A DNA stretch of 64,000 nucleotides from Marinagarivorans algicola. GTDB taxonomy: Bacteria; Pseudomonadota; Gammaproteobacteria; Pseudomonadales; Cellvibrionaceae. The DNA lies in NCBI RefSeq assembly GCF_001292705.1, contig NZ_LGAK01000021.1, forward strand, positions 1 to 64,000, in the 5' to 3' direction. Below the pieces are notes generated by a model that had not been told where the DNA came from, ran no database searches, and saw only the letters and a list, made by a program, of their open reading frames with translations. Below, in pieces: positions 28,898 to 36,540 of the stretch (position 1 is its first letter; each line of letters begins with the position of its first letter). Position numbers and translations under genes: made by a program.

Positions 28898-29836
28898 GTG
28901 ATTAAATGGCGAAAAAACAGTCACTCCGATCAAACGGTAGGGCTTGAGTTTAGGGAAGATGGCATTGCTATTGCGCACCGTCAAACGGTCGATTATGGCA
29001 ATTTACTTAAGCATGTTGACTTTCTTCCAGCAAGCTTAGAGTCGTCTAATATTAAAATGTTGGGTGACTATGTTAAAGCAAACCATCTGCAAAAACTGCC
29101 TTGTAATGTAGTGTTACCGCAAGGGCAATATCAATTGTTATTGGTTGACGCACCGGATGTGCCCGAGGAAGAGGTTCGCAGTGCTTTACGCTGGAAGATT
29201 AAAGATTTGATCGCAACGCCTTTAGATGATGCAGGCATTGAATATTTTTATTTGCCAGAAGATGGTGCGCATTCACGTAAAAAAATGATCTATGTCGTCA
29301 TATCAGAGCTATCACGCTTGCGCAATATTATAGAGCTCATTAAAGCTGTGGATTTGAATTTAAAAAGTATTGATATCAATGAGTTGGTCATGCGCAATCT
29401 AGCTACAAGTCTAATCGACCCAGGTTTTGAGGGGCGTGGTGTTGCGATAGCCCGATTAAGACAGGGCCGAGGTAGTGTTAGCCTGTTCAAAAAAGGAAAT
29501 TTATATTTATCAAGGCAATTTGATTTAGACTATCAAGCCGGCTTATTAGAAGCGTTGCCTGAAGATATACTGGCCCTAGAATTACAGCGCTCTTTAGATT
29601 ATTACGAACGGCAAATGGGGCAAGCGGCTCCGGGCGTTGTTTATATTTGTGGCGATGGTGTGGCCGAAGATAAAATCAGTGATACGCTTAGAGTTAGCTT
29701 GGTTTCGTCGATTCAGTATTTAGATATTGGTGCTATTTTCGGTGTTCCTGATGATGGTGATGCGCTCGAGTTTCAAAAGTGCTTAGGGGCTATTGGCGGA
29801 TCGTTGCGTGCGGGGGCCACCCATGCAAGAGGTTAA
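28898..29836 (+). CDS. mshI: MSHA-type pilus biogenesis protein MshI (PilM-like)
   Basis: A 312-residue cytoplasmic protein with an actin-like (PilM/GspL cytoplasmic) layout: VGLEFREDGIAIAHR at the N-terminus, RSALRWKIKDLIATPLDD and a C-terminal GAIGGSLR. In MSHA systems MshI forms the inner-membrane platform with the PilN- and PilO-like subunits encoded next. It begins with GTG at 28898 and overlaps the next gene by 14 bases, which indicates translational coupling. It is the first gene of the seven-gene msh run. Confidence 0.85.
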   Translation: MIKWRKNSHSDQTVGLEFREDGIAIAHRQTVDYGNLLKHVDFLPASLESSNIKMLGDYVKANHLQKLPCNVVLPQGQYQLLLVDAPDVPEEEVRSALRWKIKDLIATPLDDAGIEYFYLPEDGAHSRKKMIYVVISELSRLRNIIELIKAVDLNLKSIDINELVMRNLATSLIDPGFEGRGVAIARLRQGRGSVSLFKKGNLYLSRQFDLDYQAGLLEALPEDILALELQRSLDYYERQMGQAAPGVVYICGDGVAEDKISDTLRVSLVSSIQYLDIGAIFGVPDDGDALEFQKCLGAIGGSLRAGATHARG

Positions 29837-30437
29837 TTTATATTTACCCGAACTTAAACCACAAAAAGATTGGTTTAGTGCAAAATACTTGTCTGCTATT
29901 TTTGTTGGAGTATTTTTTATTTTATTGTTGGTGCAGTATGTTAAAACTTATGAGCTGAGCCAGCTAGAAAAAGAACTAGAAGAAAAAAACCTTGTTCTGG
30001 ATGCATTAGGGGTAGAATTAGATAAAAGCAAAACAATAAAGTCACCTAATTCACGGCAAGATATTAAAATGTCTATTGCGCTATTAGAGAAAAAAATAAA
30101 ATCACGTGAGCGCTTATTTAACTTGATTCAAGGCCAGACTCTAGGTGAAGATTTTAGTTTTCATATCGCGATGAAAGCTATGGCTGTTAATGCCTCTGAA
30201 AAATTATCAATCTCTCAATTTACGTTTTCTTATGGTGGTAAGTTAATAGAAATGTCAGGGGAAGGTTTAAATGCTTATGATGTCCCTCAATACTTTGGTT
30301 TATTGCGAAAAGAAGAAATTTTTTCAAAATCAAAATTTGGATTGATTAATATTGGTAATATTAAGGCGAGCGGGGGCGTTGAGTTTTCTATGGGGTATGA
30401 CGGAACAGCCTCTTTTAGTACTCCGGTGAAGCAATGA
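29823..30437 (+). CDS. mshI2: MshI2/PilN-like inner-membrane assembly protein
   Basis: A 204-residue protein from the ATG at 29823. It opens with MQEVNLYLPELKPQKDW, typical of PilN/MshI2 proteins whose N-terminal peptide contacts the PilM-like partner. One transmembrane helix (about residues 23-40, AIFVGVFFILLLVQYV) is followed by a coiled coil (KELEEKNLVLDALGVELDK) and a ferredoxin-like periplasmic domain. Overlaps at both ends with mshI and mshJ show tight coupling. Confidence 0.8.
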   Translation: MQEVNLYLPELKPQKDWFSAKYLSAIFVGVFFILLLVQYVKTYELSQLEKELEEKNLVLDALGVELDKSKTIKSPNSRQDIKMSIALLEKKIKSRERLFNLIQGQTLGEDFSFHIAMKAMAVNASEKLSISQFTFSYGGKLIEMSGEGLNAYDVPQYFGLLRKEEIFSKSKFGLINIGNIKASGGVEFSMGYDGTASFSTPVKQ

Positions 30438-31171
30438 AGATAATCTCGCGTTGGCTTGAACTTTGTAGCCGTTTTGATGCGTTAGTTGTGCGTGAACGGG
30501 TATTGCTATTTGGTTCATGTTTGGCGGGTTTATATTTAGTATTTGATACGTTATTGATTCTGCCAACGAGCGCTAAGCAAGCGCTATTGACTGAGGAGAT
30601 GATCTCTATTCAGAAAAAAATAGATCAAATTGCAACAGAAAAAAAAGTTTTTGATCGTGTTGCTCAGCGAGATCCTGATGCTAATTTAAAGCGTGAACGT
30701 TTAAAGCTTCAGGGGCGACTATTGCAGCTCGAAGGTGGCTTAGAAGAGCTATCTCTACGGTTAATTGCCAGTGAGCAACTTCCTGAAATTTTGCGCGAGG
30801 TTTCTAAAAGTGCTAGCCAAATGAACCTTAAGTCGTTAAGAACATTGCCGCCAGAGGCAATAGATTTAAGTGGTAAAGTCGTCAAGTTGAAAGCGATTGC
30901 ACGCGCGGCCAAAGATTATTTGTCAGGTCATGAAAGTGATGACTCGGAAGATCAGGCTTTACCTTCCGAAAAGGTTTATCGCCACGCCATTCGGTTACGC
31001 CTTGAGGGCACTTATTTTGAAGTCATGGAGTTTTTGCAGGTCCTCGAGAATTTAACTTGGCGCTTTTATTGGGAAGGTATTGATTATAAGGTGGCGCAAT
31101 TTCCTAATGCTATTGTTGAGATAGAGCTTTACACATTATCGACAGATGAGGGTATGTTGGGTGAGCAGTAG
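30434..31171 (+). CDS. mshJ: MSHA biogenesis protein MshJ (PilO-like)
   Basis: A 245-residue bitopic protein: short cytoplasmic N-terminus, transmembrane helix (about residues 22-45, VLLFGSCLAGLYLVFDTLLIL), coiled coil, then a periplasmic domain with RLEGTYFEVMEFLQVLENLTWRFYW, the PilO-type signature. It is expected to pair with the PilN-like protein. The start codon overlaps the upstream stop by four bases. Confidence 0.85.
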   Translation: MKIISRWLELCSRFDALVVRERVLLFGSCLAGLYLVFDTLLILPTSAKQALLTEEMISIQKKIDQIATEKKVFDRVAQRDPDANLKRERLKLQGRLLQLEGGLEELSLRLIASEQLPEILREVSKSASQMNLKSLRTLPPEAIDLSGKVVKLKAIARAAKDYLSGHESDDSEDQALPSEKVYRHAIRLRLEGTYFEVMEFLQVLENLTWRFYWEGIDYKVAQFPNAIVEIELYTLSTDEGMLGEQ

Positions 31172-31520
31172 GAGTGTACCTAAAGGTCGTAATAATAATG
31201 CAGCCGGCACTAAACTATACTATGTGATGGTTGGTTTTTCGATGCTCGTATTGATGAATACCGATGCACTGGCTGGGCCTTTAAGAGACCCTACAACGCC
31301 TTTGCATAAAGTGATTGTAACAGAGAGTGAAATTGATTTAATGCTTTTTGCAATCGCAAATGTTGGCGGTAAAAATTTTGCAATTATTAATGGTCAAAGA
31401 GTGTATGAAGGAGGCGTTATTAATGGTGCAAAAATTGAAGAGATCAATGATAAGTATGTCGTTTACAGTCATAAAGGTAAGCGCTCTTTACTTAATATGC
31501 GACTCTCATTGATTCAATAA
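31161..31520 (+). CDS. mshK: MshK-like small secreted component
   Basis: A 119-residue protein if it starts at GTG 31161; the ATG at 31146 is an alternative that overlaps mshJ more. A hydrophobic N-terminal segment (YYVMVGFSMLVLMNTDALA) works as a signal sequence. The mature part opens with GPLRDPTTPL, the PilP-like motif, then a small beta domain (FAIINGQRVYEGGVINGAKI). By position and form it is the PilP/GspC-like link between the inner-membrane platform and the secretin encoded next. Confidence 0.75.
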   Translation: MSSRSVPKGRNNNAAGTKLYYVMVGFSMLVLMNTDALAGPLRDPTTPLHKVIVTESEIDLMLFAIANVGGKNFAIINGQRVYEGGVINGAKIEEINDKYVVYSHKGKRSLLNMRLSLIQ

Positions 31521-31538
31521 TAATCTGCAGGTAATGTC

Positions 31539-33149
31539 ATGAAGATAATCACTCTTTTTGCTTTTCGTATAATACCTCTAGTGGGTATGCTGGTTTTTAT
31601 GTCAGCTTGTGCTCGTATAAACGGTGAGCTGATTGGCGAAAGAGAAATGACAAAAATTGTCAGTGAACAAGACCAGAAAATATTCAAAGACGATGTAAAA
31701 AATATTGACGCTTTTGTGGCGACCACAAAGCACCAGCCTAAAAAAGCTAATCGCTTGAATCTATCAGTTACAAATTTACCGGCGAAGACATTTTTTTTAA
31801 GTTTGGTATCTGATGCAGGCGTTAACGTAGTCACTGACCCTGAAATTACGGGTTCTATTAGCTTAGAATTAAATGATGTTACAGTCGCTGATGTATTGAA
31901 TGTGACGCGTGATGTTTACGGTTATGAATATTCCTATGATAATAATGTGTATGTTATTTATCCAAGAAAATTACGAACAGAAATTTTTGATGTTGATTAC
32001 TTAAATATTTCTCGAGAAAGTTCAACTGAAACATCGGTCGCTATCAGTGCGATTACAGGCTCTAATGGTGGCGGTAGCCAAGAGGGTGGTAATAGCACAG
32101 CAGGCGGTCAGGAAAAAAGTGCTTCAGGTACGCAAATTACAACAAAAAGCAGTACGGATTATTGGCAGAATTTAGAAGAAACGTTAAATGCTATTGTTGG
32201 CTCTATTGAGGGGCGATCTGTGATTGTCAATCCTCATGCGGGTGTGATTGTTGTTAAGGCATTACCAAAAGAAATCAATAGAGTGCGGCGATTTTTAGAA
32301 CGATCACAGATTAATATTAATCGGCAAATCATTTTAGAAACCAAGATATTAGAAGTCACTTTAAGTGATGGATATGAAGCTGGTATTAATTGGGAGCAAT
32401 TAGGAAATCAAATGACCTATACCAATAATGTTTCTGATTTTGACACTGTTCCCAATATTTTAGGTGCGCAAGAAAATGGTGAGCTTTTTTCTTCGGTGGT
32501 CGTGGTTAATGATATATTTCGTTTGCTGGCCTTTTTGGAAACACAGGGCTCTGTACAGGTTTTGTCTAGCCCTAGAGTCAGTACCGTAAATAATCAAAAA
32601 GCGATGATAAGAGTAGGTACGGATGAATTTTTTGTGACCGGAGTTAAAAGTAATACAACAGCCAGTGCGGCGACGACGACAACTTCGCCAGAGATAGAGC
32701 TCACATCTTTTTTTAGTGGTATTTCTTTAGATATAACACCTCAAATTAGCGCTGATGGTGCTGTAGTGCTTCATGTGCATCCATTAGTGAGTACAGTAGA
32801 AGATCAGCAAAAAGTTTTTACAGTGGGTAATGATGAGTATGATTTACCGCTTGCACTTAGAGAAATAAGAGAAAGTGATAGTATCGTAAGGGCGCATAGC
32901 GGTGAAGTTGTGGTACTCGGTGGGCTAATGCAGGAAACAACAGTTCAAAATGATGGTAAGCGCCCTGTTTTAGGTGACATTCCTTTGCTAAATCTATTCT
33001 TTAAAACAAAAAAAGATCGTAAGACAAAAAAAGAGTTGGTGATTTTAATGCGACCAGTAGTTGTGGATGCAAACGCTTGGAAAGATGATATTCGCAATAG
33101 TCTTCAGCGTTTTGAAAAAGTTGGTAACGAATTCAGAAAGCAAAAATGA
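31539..33149 (+). CDS. mshL: MSHA-type outer-membrane secretin MshL
   Basis: A 536-residue secretin that forms the outer-membrane gate. The N-terminus has a lipobox ending MSAC (about residue 25). An N0/STN-like domain (VTNLPAKTFFLSLVSDAGVNV) and an N1-like domain are followed by a Gly/Ser-rich insert near residues 175-200. The secretin core has the conserved VLGGLMQE and VPxLGxxP-like PVLGDIPLLNLFF ending. The C-terminus KKELVILMRPVVV is the standard final strand. It shares the msh operon and precedes mshE. Confidence 0.92.
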   Translation: MKIITLFAFRIIPLVGMLVFMSACARINGELIGEREMTKIVSEQDQKIFKDDVKNIDAFVATTKHQPKKANRLNLSVTNLPAKTFFLSLVSDAGVNVVTDPEITGSISLELNDVTVADVLNVTRDVYGYEYSYDNNVYVIYPRKLRTEIFDVDYLNISRESSTETSVAISAITGSNGGGSQEGGNSTAGGQEKSASGTQITTKSSTDYWQNLEETLNAIVGSIEGRSVIVNPHAGVIVVKALPKEINRVRRFLERSQININRQIILETKILEVTLSDGYEAGINWEQLGNQMTYTNNVSDFDTVPNILGAQENGELFSSVVVVNDIFRLLAFLETQGSVQVLSSPRVSTVNNQKAMIRVGTDEFFVTGVKSNTTASAATTTTSPEIELTSFFSGISLDITPQISADGAVVLHVHPLVSTVEDQQKVFTVGNDEYDLPLALREIRESDSIVRAHSGEVVVLGGLMQETTVQNDGKRPVLGDIPLLNLFFKTKKDRKTKKELVILMRPVVVDANAWKDDIRNSLQRFEKVGNEFRKQK

Positions 33150-33274
33150 TGATATGAGTCATGATATGGATAGACTACTCAAAAACTTAGACATATCTTA
33201 TTACGCGACTCATTTATAGGAAATAATATAGCGCAAGTCAAGATATTGTGAGTAGTGTGCTAAGGGGGTTTACT

Positions 33275-35131
33275 ATGACAACTCAGCAGAGAATTCGTAT
33301 TGGTGATTTGTTGGTCGCGCAGCAAATTATTACATCAGCGCAGCTTTTAAATGCCTTAGACGAGCAAAAAAATACAGGCCATAAGCTGGGCCGGCAATTA
33401 ATAGAGATGGGTTATGTTGAAGAAAATACACTACTAACCTTACTCTCTAAGCAGCTTAATTACCCTTTTATTGCCCTTAAACAGTTTCAATATGATAAAG
33501 AGCTTGTTCAAATACTGCCAGAGACCATTGCGCGACGTTATCGTTTAGTTGTACTAAAACGTGATCCTGATGGCTTATTGTTAGGTATGAGCGATCCTAC
33601 CGATATTTTTGGCCTTGACGAGGCTCATAAAGCCTTAAAGGAAAATATTAAACCGGCAGTAGTCCGTGAATCGGAACTCATGGATATTATTGATACCGCG
33701 TATAGTCGTGCAGGTGAAATAGCATCACTGGCAGAGCAACTTGATGAAGAGTTGGGTGGTGAAGCGTTAAATTTAAGTGAGTTGCTATCTTCGGTTGAAG
33801 ATACTGATGCCCCCGTCGTCAAGTTGTTACAAAAGATTTTTGAAGAAGCGCTTAAGACGCGGGCATCAGACATTCATATTGAACCGGATGAACATGTGCT
33901 CCGTATTCGCCAGCGTATTGATGGCGTGTTGGCCGAGACGGTGATGAATGAAAAGCGCATTGCTGGGGCGTTAGTGGTGCGCTTAAAATTGATGTCTAAT
34001 TTAGATATTTCTGAAAAGCGCTTGCCACAAGATGGCCGCTTTCAGCTGACCATTAATAAGCGTAATATCGATGTGCGGTTATCGACAATGCCGGTGCAAT
34101 TTGGCGAATCAGTTGTTATGCGATTGCTCGATCACTCTCAAGGTATTAAAAAGCTTGATCGTGTGGGCATGACTCCGGAATATGTGAAGCGATTTAGGCA
34201 TATTATTACGCGTCCACATGGTTTGGTGTTAGTTACGGGGCCAACCGGTAGTGGAAAAACCACGACGTTGTATGGAGGGTTAAGCGAGCTAAATACACCC
34301 GAGAAAAAAATCATTACGGTAGAAGACCCTGTTGAATTTAGATTGCCTCGTATTAGCCAGGTGCAAGTTCATGAAAAAATAGGCTTAGATTTTGCCCGTG
34401 TACTACGAGCAACTTTAAGGCAAGATCCTGATATTTTATTAGTGGGTGAAATACGAGATGCAAGTTCTGCAGAAATTGCCCTTAGGGCGGCAATGACTGG
34501 GCATATGGTGTTATCAACATTGCATACCAATGATGCGGTAGCCTCTGCATTGCGTTTAGTTGATATGGGTGTTGATGCTTATCTTGTTGCCTCTAGCCTA
34601 AAAGCTATTATTGCCCAGCGGCTAGTGCGTAAAATTTGTGAAAGTTGCAAGCAACCCGCGATGCCGTCTAGTGATGAGCGGCTGTTACTGAAGAGTTTAG
34701 GGGTCGATGACAGTATACCTTTTTATCGTGGTATAGGCTGCTCACATTGCTACAACACAGGATACCATGGCCGAATTGGTGTTTTTGAATTATTAGAATT
34801 GAACCAAGCCATGGCGAATGCTTTGCGCGATAATAATGTACGAGAATTTAATACAGTGGCTCATAATCATCCGCACTATAGGCCTTTAAGTTTAGGTGCT
34901 TTAGATTATGCGATTGAAGGGCTAACGACGTTAGAGGAAGTACTTAAAGTCACAGCGCAAGTTGAAGACGAGTCTATTGCATCACCACCAACCCCTAAGC
35001 CACCATCCACGGTTCCATCGCCTGCGACGACGTCATTACCCGCTATTGCGGCGGCGAGTGATGAGATTCATGATGTGTCATTATCCGATCCTAGTACAGC
35101 GACGGTAGATAGTCCTAATGGCGACATTTAA
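33275..35131 (+). CDS. mshE: MSHA-type assembly ATPase MshE with c-di-GMP-binding N-domain
   Basis: A 618-residue GspE/PilB-type hexameric ATPase from the ATG at 33275 (AAGGGGG upstream). The N-terminal MshEN region carries two tandem copies of the c-di-GMP-binding pattern: RIGDLLVAQQIITSAQLL at residues 8-25 and KLGRQLIEMGYVEENTLL at 37-54, each ending in the conserved Gln (31 and 60). Walker A GPTGSGKTTT, Asp box, Walker B LLVGEIRD, His box and the tetracysteine zinc motif (CESC, then CSHC) are intact. A Pro/Ser/Thr-rich tail of about 45 residues follows the usual end. It overlaps mshG by 14 bases. Confidence 0.93.
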   Translation: MTTQQRIRIGDLLVAQQIITSAQLLNALDEQKNTGHKLGRQLIEMGYVEENTLLTLLSKQLNYPFIALKQFQYDKELVQILPETIARRYRLVVLKRDPDGLLLGMSDPTDIFGLDEAHKALKENIKPAVVRESELMDIIDTAYSRAGEIASLAEQLDEELGGEALNLSELLSSVEDTDAPVVKLLQKIFEEALKTRASDIHIEPDEHVLRIRQRIDGVLAETVMNEKRIAGALVVRLKLMSNLDISEKRLPQDGRFQLTINKRNIDVRLSTMPVQFGESVVMRLLDHSQGIKKLDRVGMTPEYVKRFRHIITRPHGLVLVTGPTGSGKTTTLYGGLSELNTPEKKIITVEDPVEFRLPRISQVQVHEKIGLDFARVLRATLRQDPDILLVGEIRDASSAEIALRAAMTGHMVLSTLHTNDAVASALRLVDMGVDAYLVASSLKAIIAQRLVRKICESCKQPAMPSSDERLLLKSLGVDDSIPFYRGIGCSHCYNTGYHGRIGVFELLELNQAMANALRDNNVREFNTVAHNHPHYRPLSLGALDYAIEGLTTLEEVLKVTAQVEDESIASPPTPKPPSTVPSPATTSLPAIAAASDEIHDVSLSDPSTATVDSPNGDI

Positions 35132-36344
35132 ATTTTTTGGTCGCACTAATCAAGGCCAGCCGATTACCGGCGTTTTAGACGCTGCTTCGCCTGATGCTGT
35201 CGCCTTGCAGTTACAAACGCGTGGAGTCACACCGGTTAATATTACCGAAGTGACTATGGTGGCATCCGCGGGTATGCAGCTTGGTGTGTTACTGGGTAGT
35301 CAAAAAATAAAATCGGTTGAGCTGATTATGTTTTGCCGGCAAATGTATACGATTACGAAGTCAGGAATCCCCTTAGTTCGCGGGATTAGAGGCTTGGCTG
35401 CGAGTATACGTCATGAGCATTTTCGTGAGGTGTTAAATGATATTTCTGATCGTTTAGAAAGCGGTATGACATTATCGGCGGCTTTGTCAAAGCACCCTGT
35501 AGTTTTTAACCATCTGTTTGTGAGCATGATTAATGTAGGCGAGAGTAGCGGTAAACTGGAGGATGTTTTTAAACAGTTAGCGTTTTATTTAGAGCGCGAT
35601 GAAGCGACGCGCAAAAGCATTAAATCCGCTATTCGTTATCCTATGTTTGTGATTATTGCACTTGCTATTGCGATGACAATTGTAAATGTATTTGTGGTGC
35701 CTAAGTTTGCAGCGATGTTCGAAAAATACGATGCTCCTTTACCATTAGTGACCAAAATATTAATGGCTACCTCTAGTGCTTTTATCCATTACTGGTGGGT
35801 GTTATTACTTATCGCCGGTATTATCGCTGCCGGCATATACTTATTTTTACGCAATCCAAAAGGTGCTCAAATTTGGGGGCGCTTTAAGTTAAAGTTGCCG
35901 GTGGTAGGGGAAACAATTAGTCGCGCCTTAATGGCACGCTACGCACGCAGTTTTGCTTTAATGCTTAAAGCCGGGTTACCCGTTAATCAGGCATTAACAT
36001 TGTGTTCACGTGCAATCGATAACCCTTACCTTGCTGAAAAGATCGAGGGGATTCGGCGAGGCGTAGAGCGTGGTGATAGTCTTATACGCACGCATGTAGC
36101 CACGCAATTGTTCTCACCGTTAATTTTGCAAATGATTTCGGTGGGTGAAGAAAGTGGTCAGGTCGACCAATTATTAGAAGAAGTTGCCGATTTTTATGAG
36201 CGTGAAGTTGATTATGACCTGAAAACATTGAGTGCTAAAATTGAACCGATCTTAATTGTTGTTATGGCAGGTTTTGTGACTGTATTGGCGCTGGGTATAT
36301 TTTTACCCATGTGGGATATGTATAGTGTACAAAAATCAGGATAA
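35118..36344 (+). CDS. mshG: MSHA-type inner-membrane platform protein MshG (GspF/PilC-like)
   Basis: A 408-residue platform protein with the two duplicated GspF domains, each with the NVGESSGKLEDVF or SVGEESGQVDQLL signature, and three transmembrane segments (about 174-195, 225-245, and 375-395). It converts ATPase motion into pilin insertion. It is the last msh gene; no pseudopilin follows before flhA. Confidence 0.92.
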   Translation: MATFKFFGRTNQGQPITGVLDAASPDAVALQLQTRGVTPVNITEVTMVASAGMQLGVLLGSQKIKSVELIMFCRQMYTITKSGIPLVRGIRGLAASIRHEHFREVLNDISDRLESGMTLSAALSKHPVVFNHLFVSMINVGESSGKLEDVFKQLAFYLERDEATRKSIKSAIRYPMFVIIALAIAMTIVNVFVVPKFAAMFEKYDAPLPLVTKILMATSSAFIHYWWVLLLIAGIIAAGIYLFLRNPKGAQIWGRFKLKLPVVGETISRALMARYARSFALMLKAGLPVNQALTLCSRAIDNPYLAEKIEGIRRGVERGDSLIRTHVATQLFSPLILQMISVGEESGQVDQLLEEVADFYEREVDYDLKTLSAKIEPILIVVMAGFVTVLALGIFLPMWDMYSVQKSG

Positions 36345-36477
36345 TAAGAGAGACCTGATCACTCTCGTATCCATTCAGCCATGTATCTTATTGTAAAAAA
36401 GATACTTGTTTTTAACATTACATTTATGCAATACATAGCCGGATTAAATATGCGGTTACGTTCAATATACCGCTGAG

Positions 36478-36493
36478 TGGAACATATTTTGCG
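36478..36493 (+). promoter_or_regulatory. Sigma-54 promoter of flhA
   Basis: TGGAACATATTTTGCG has GG at -24 and GC at -12 with exactly the spacing of the sigma-54 consensus (TGGCAC-N5-TTGC), differing only at one -24 base. It lies 48 bases before the flhA ATG at 36541, so transcription would start near 36505. This agrees with sigma-54/FleQ control of flhA in Pseudomonas. Confidence 0.72.
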
Positions 36494-36540
36494 ATGCCTC
36501 TTAAACAAGTGACATTACGTCAAGGTTTAGGCGGTATTTA

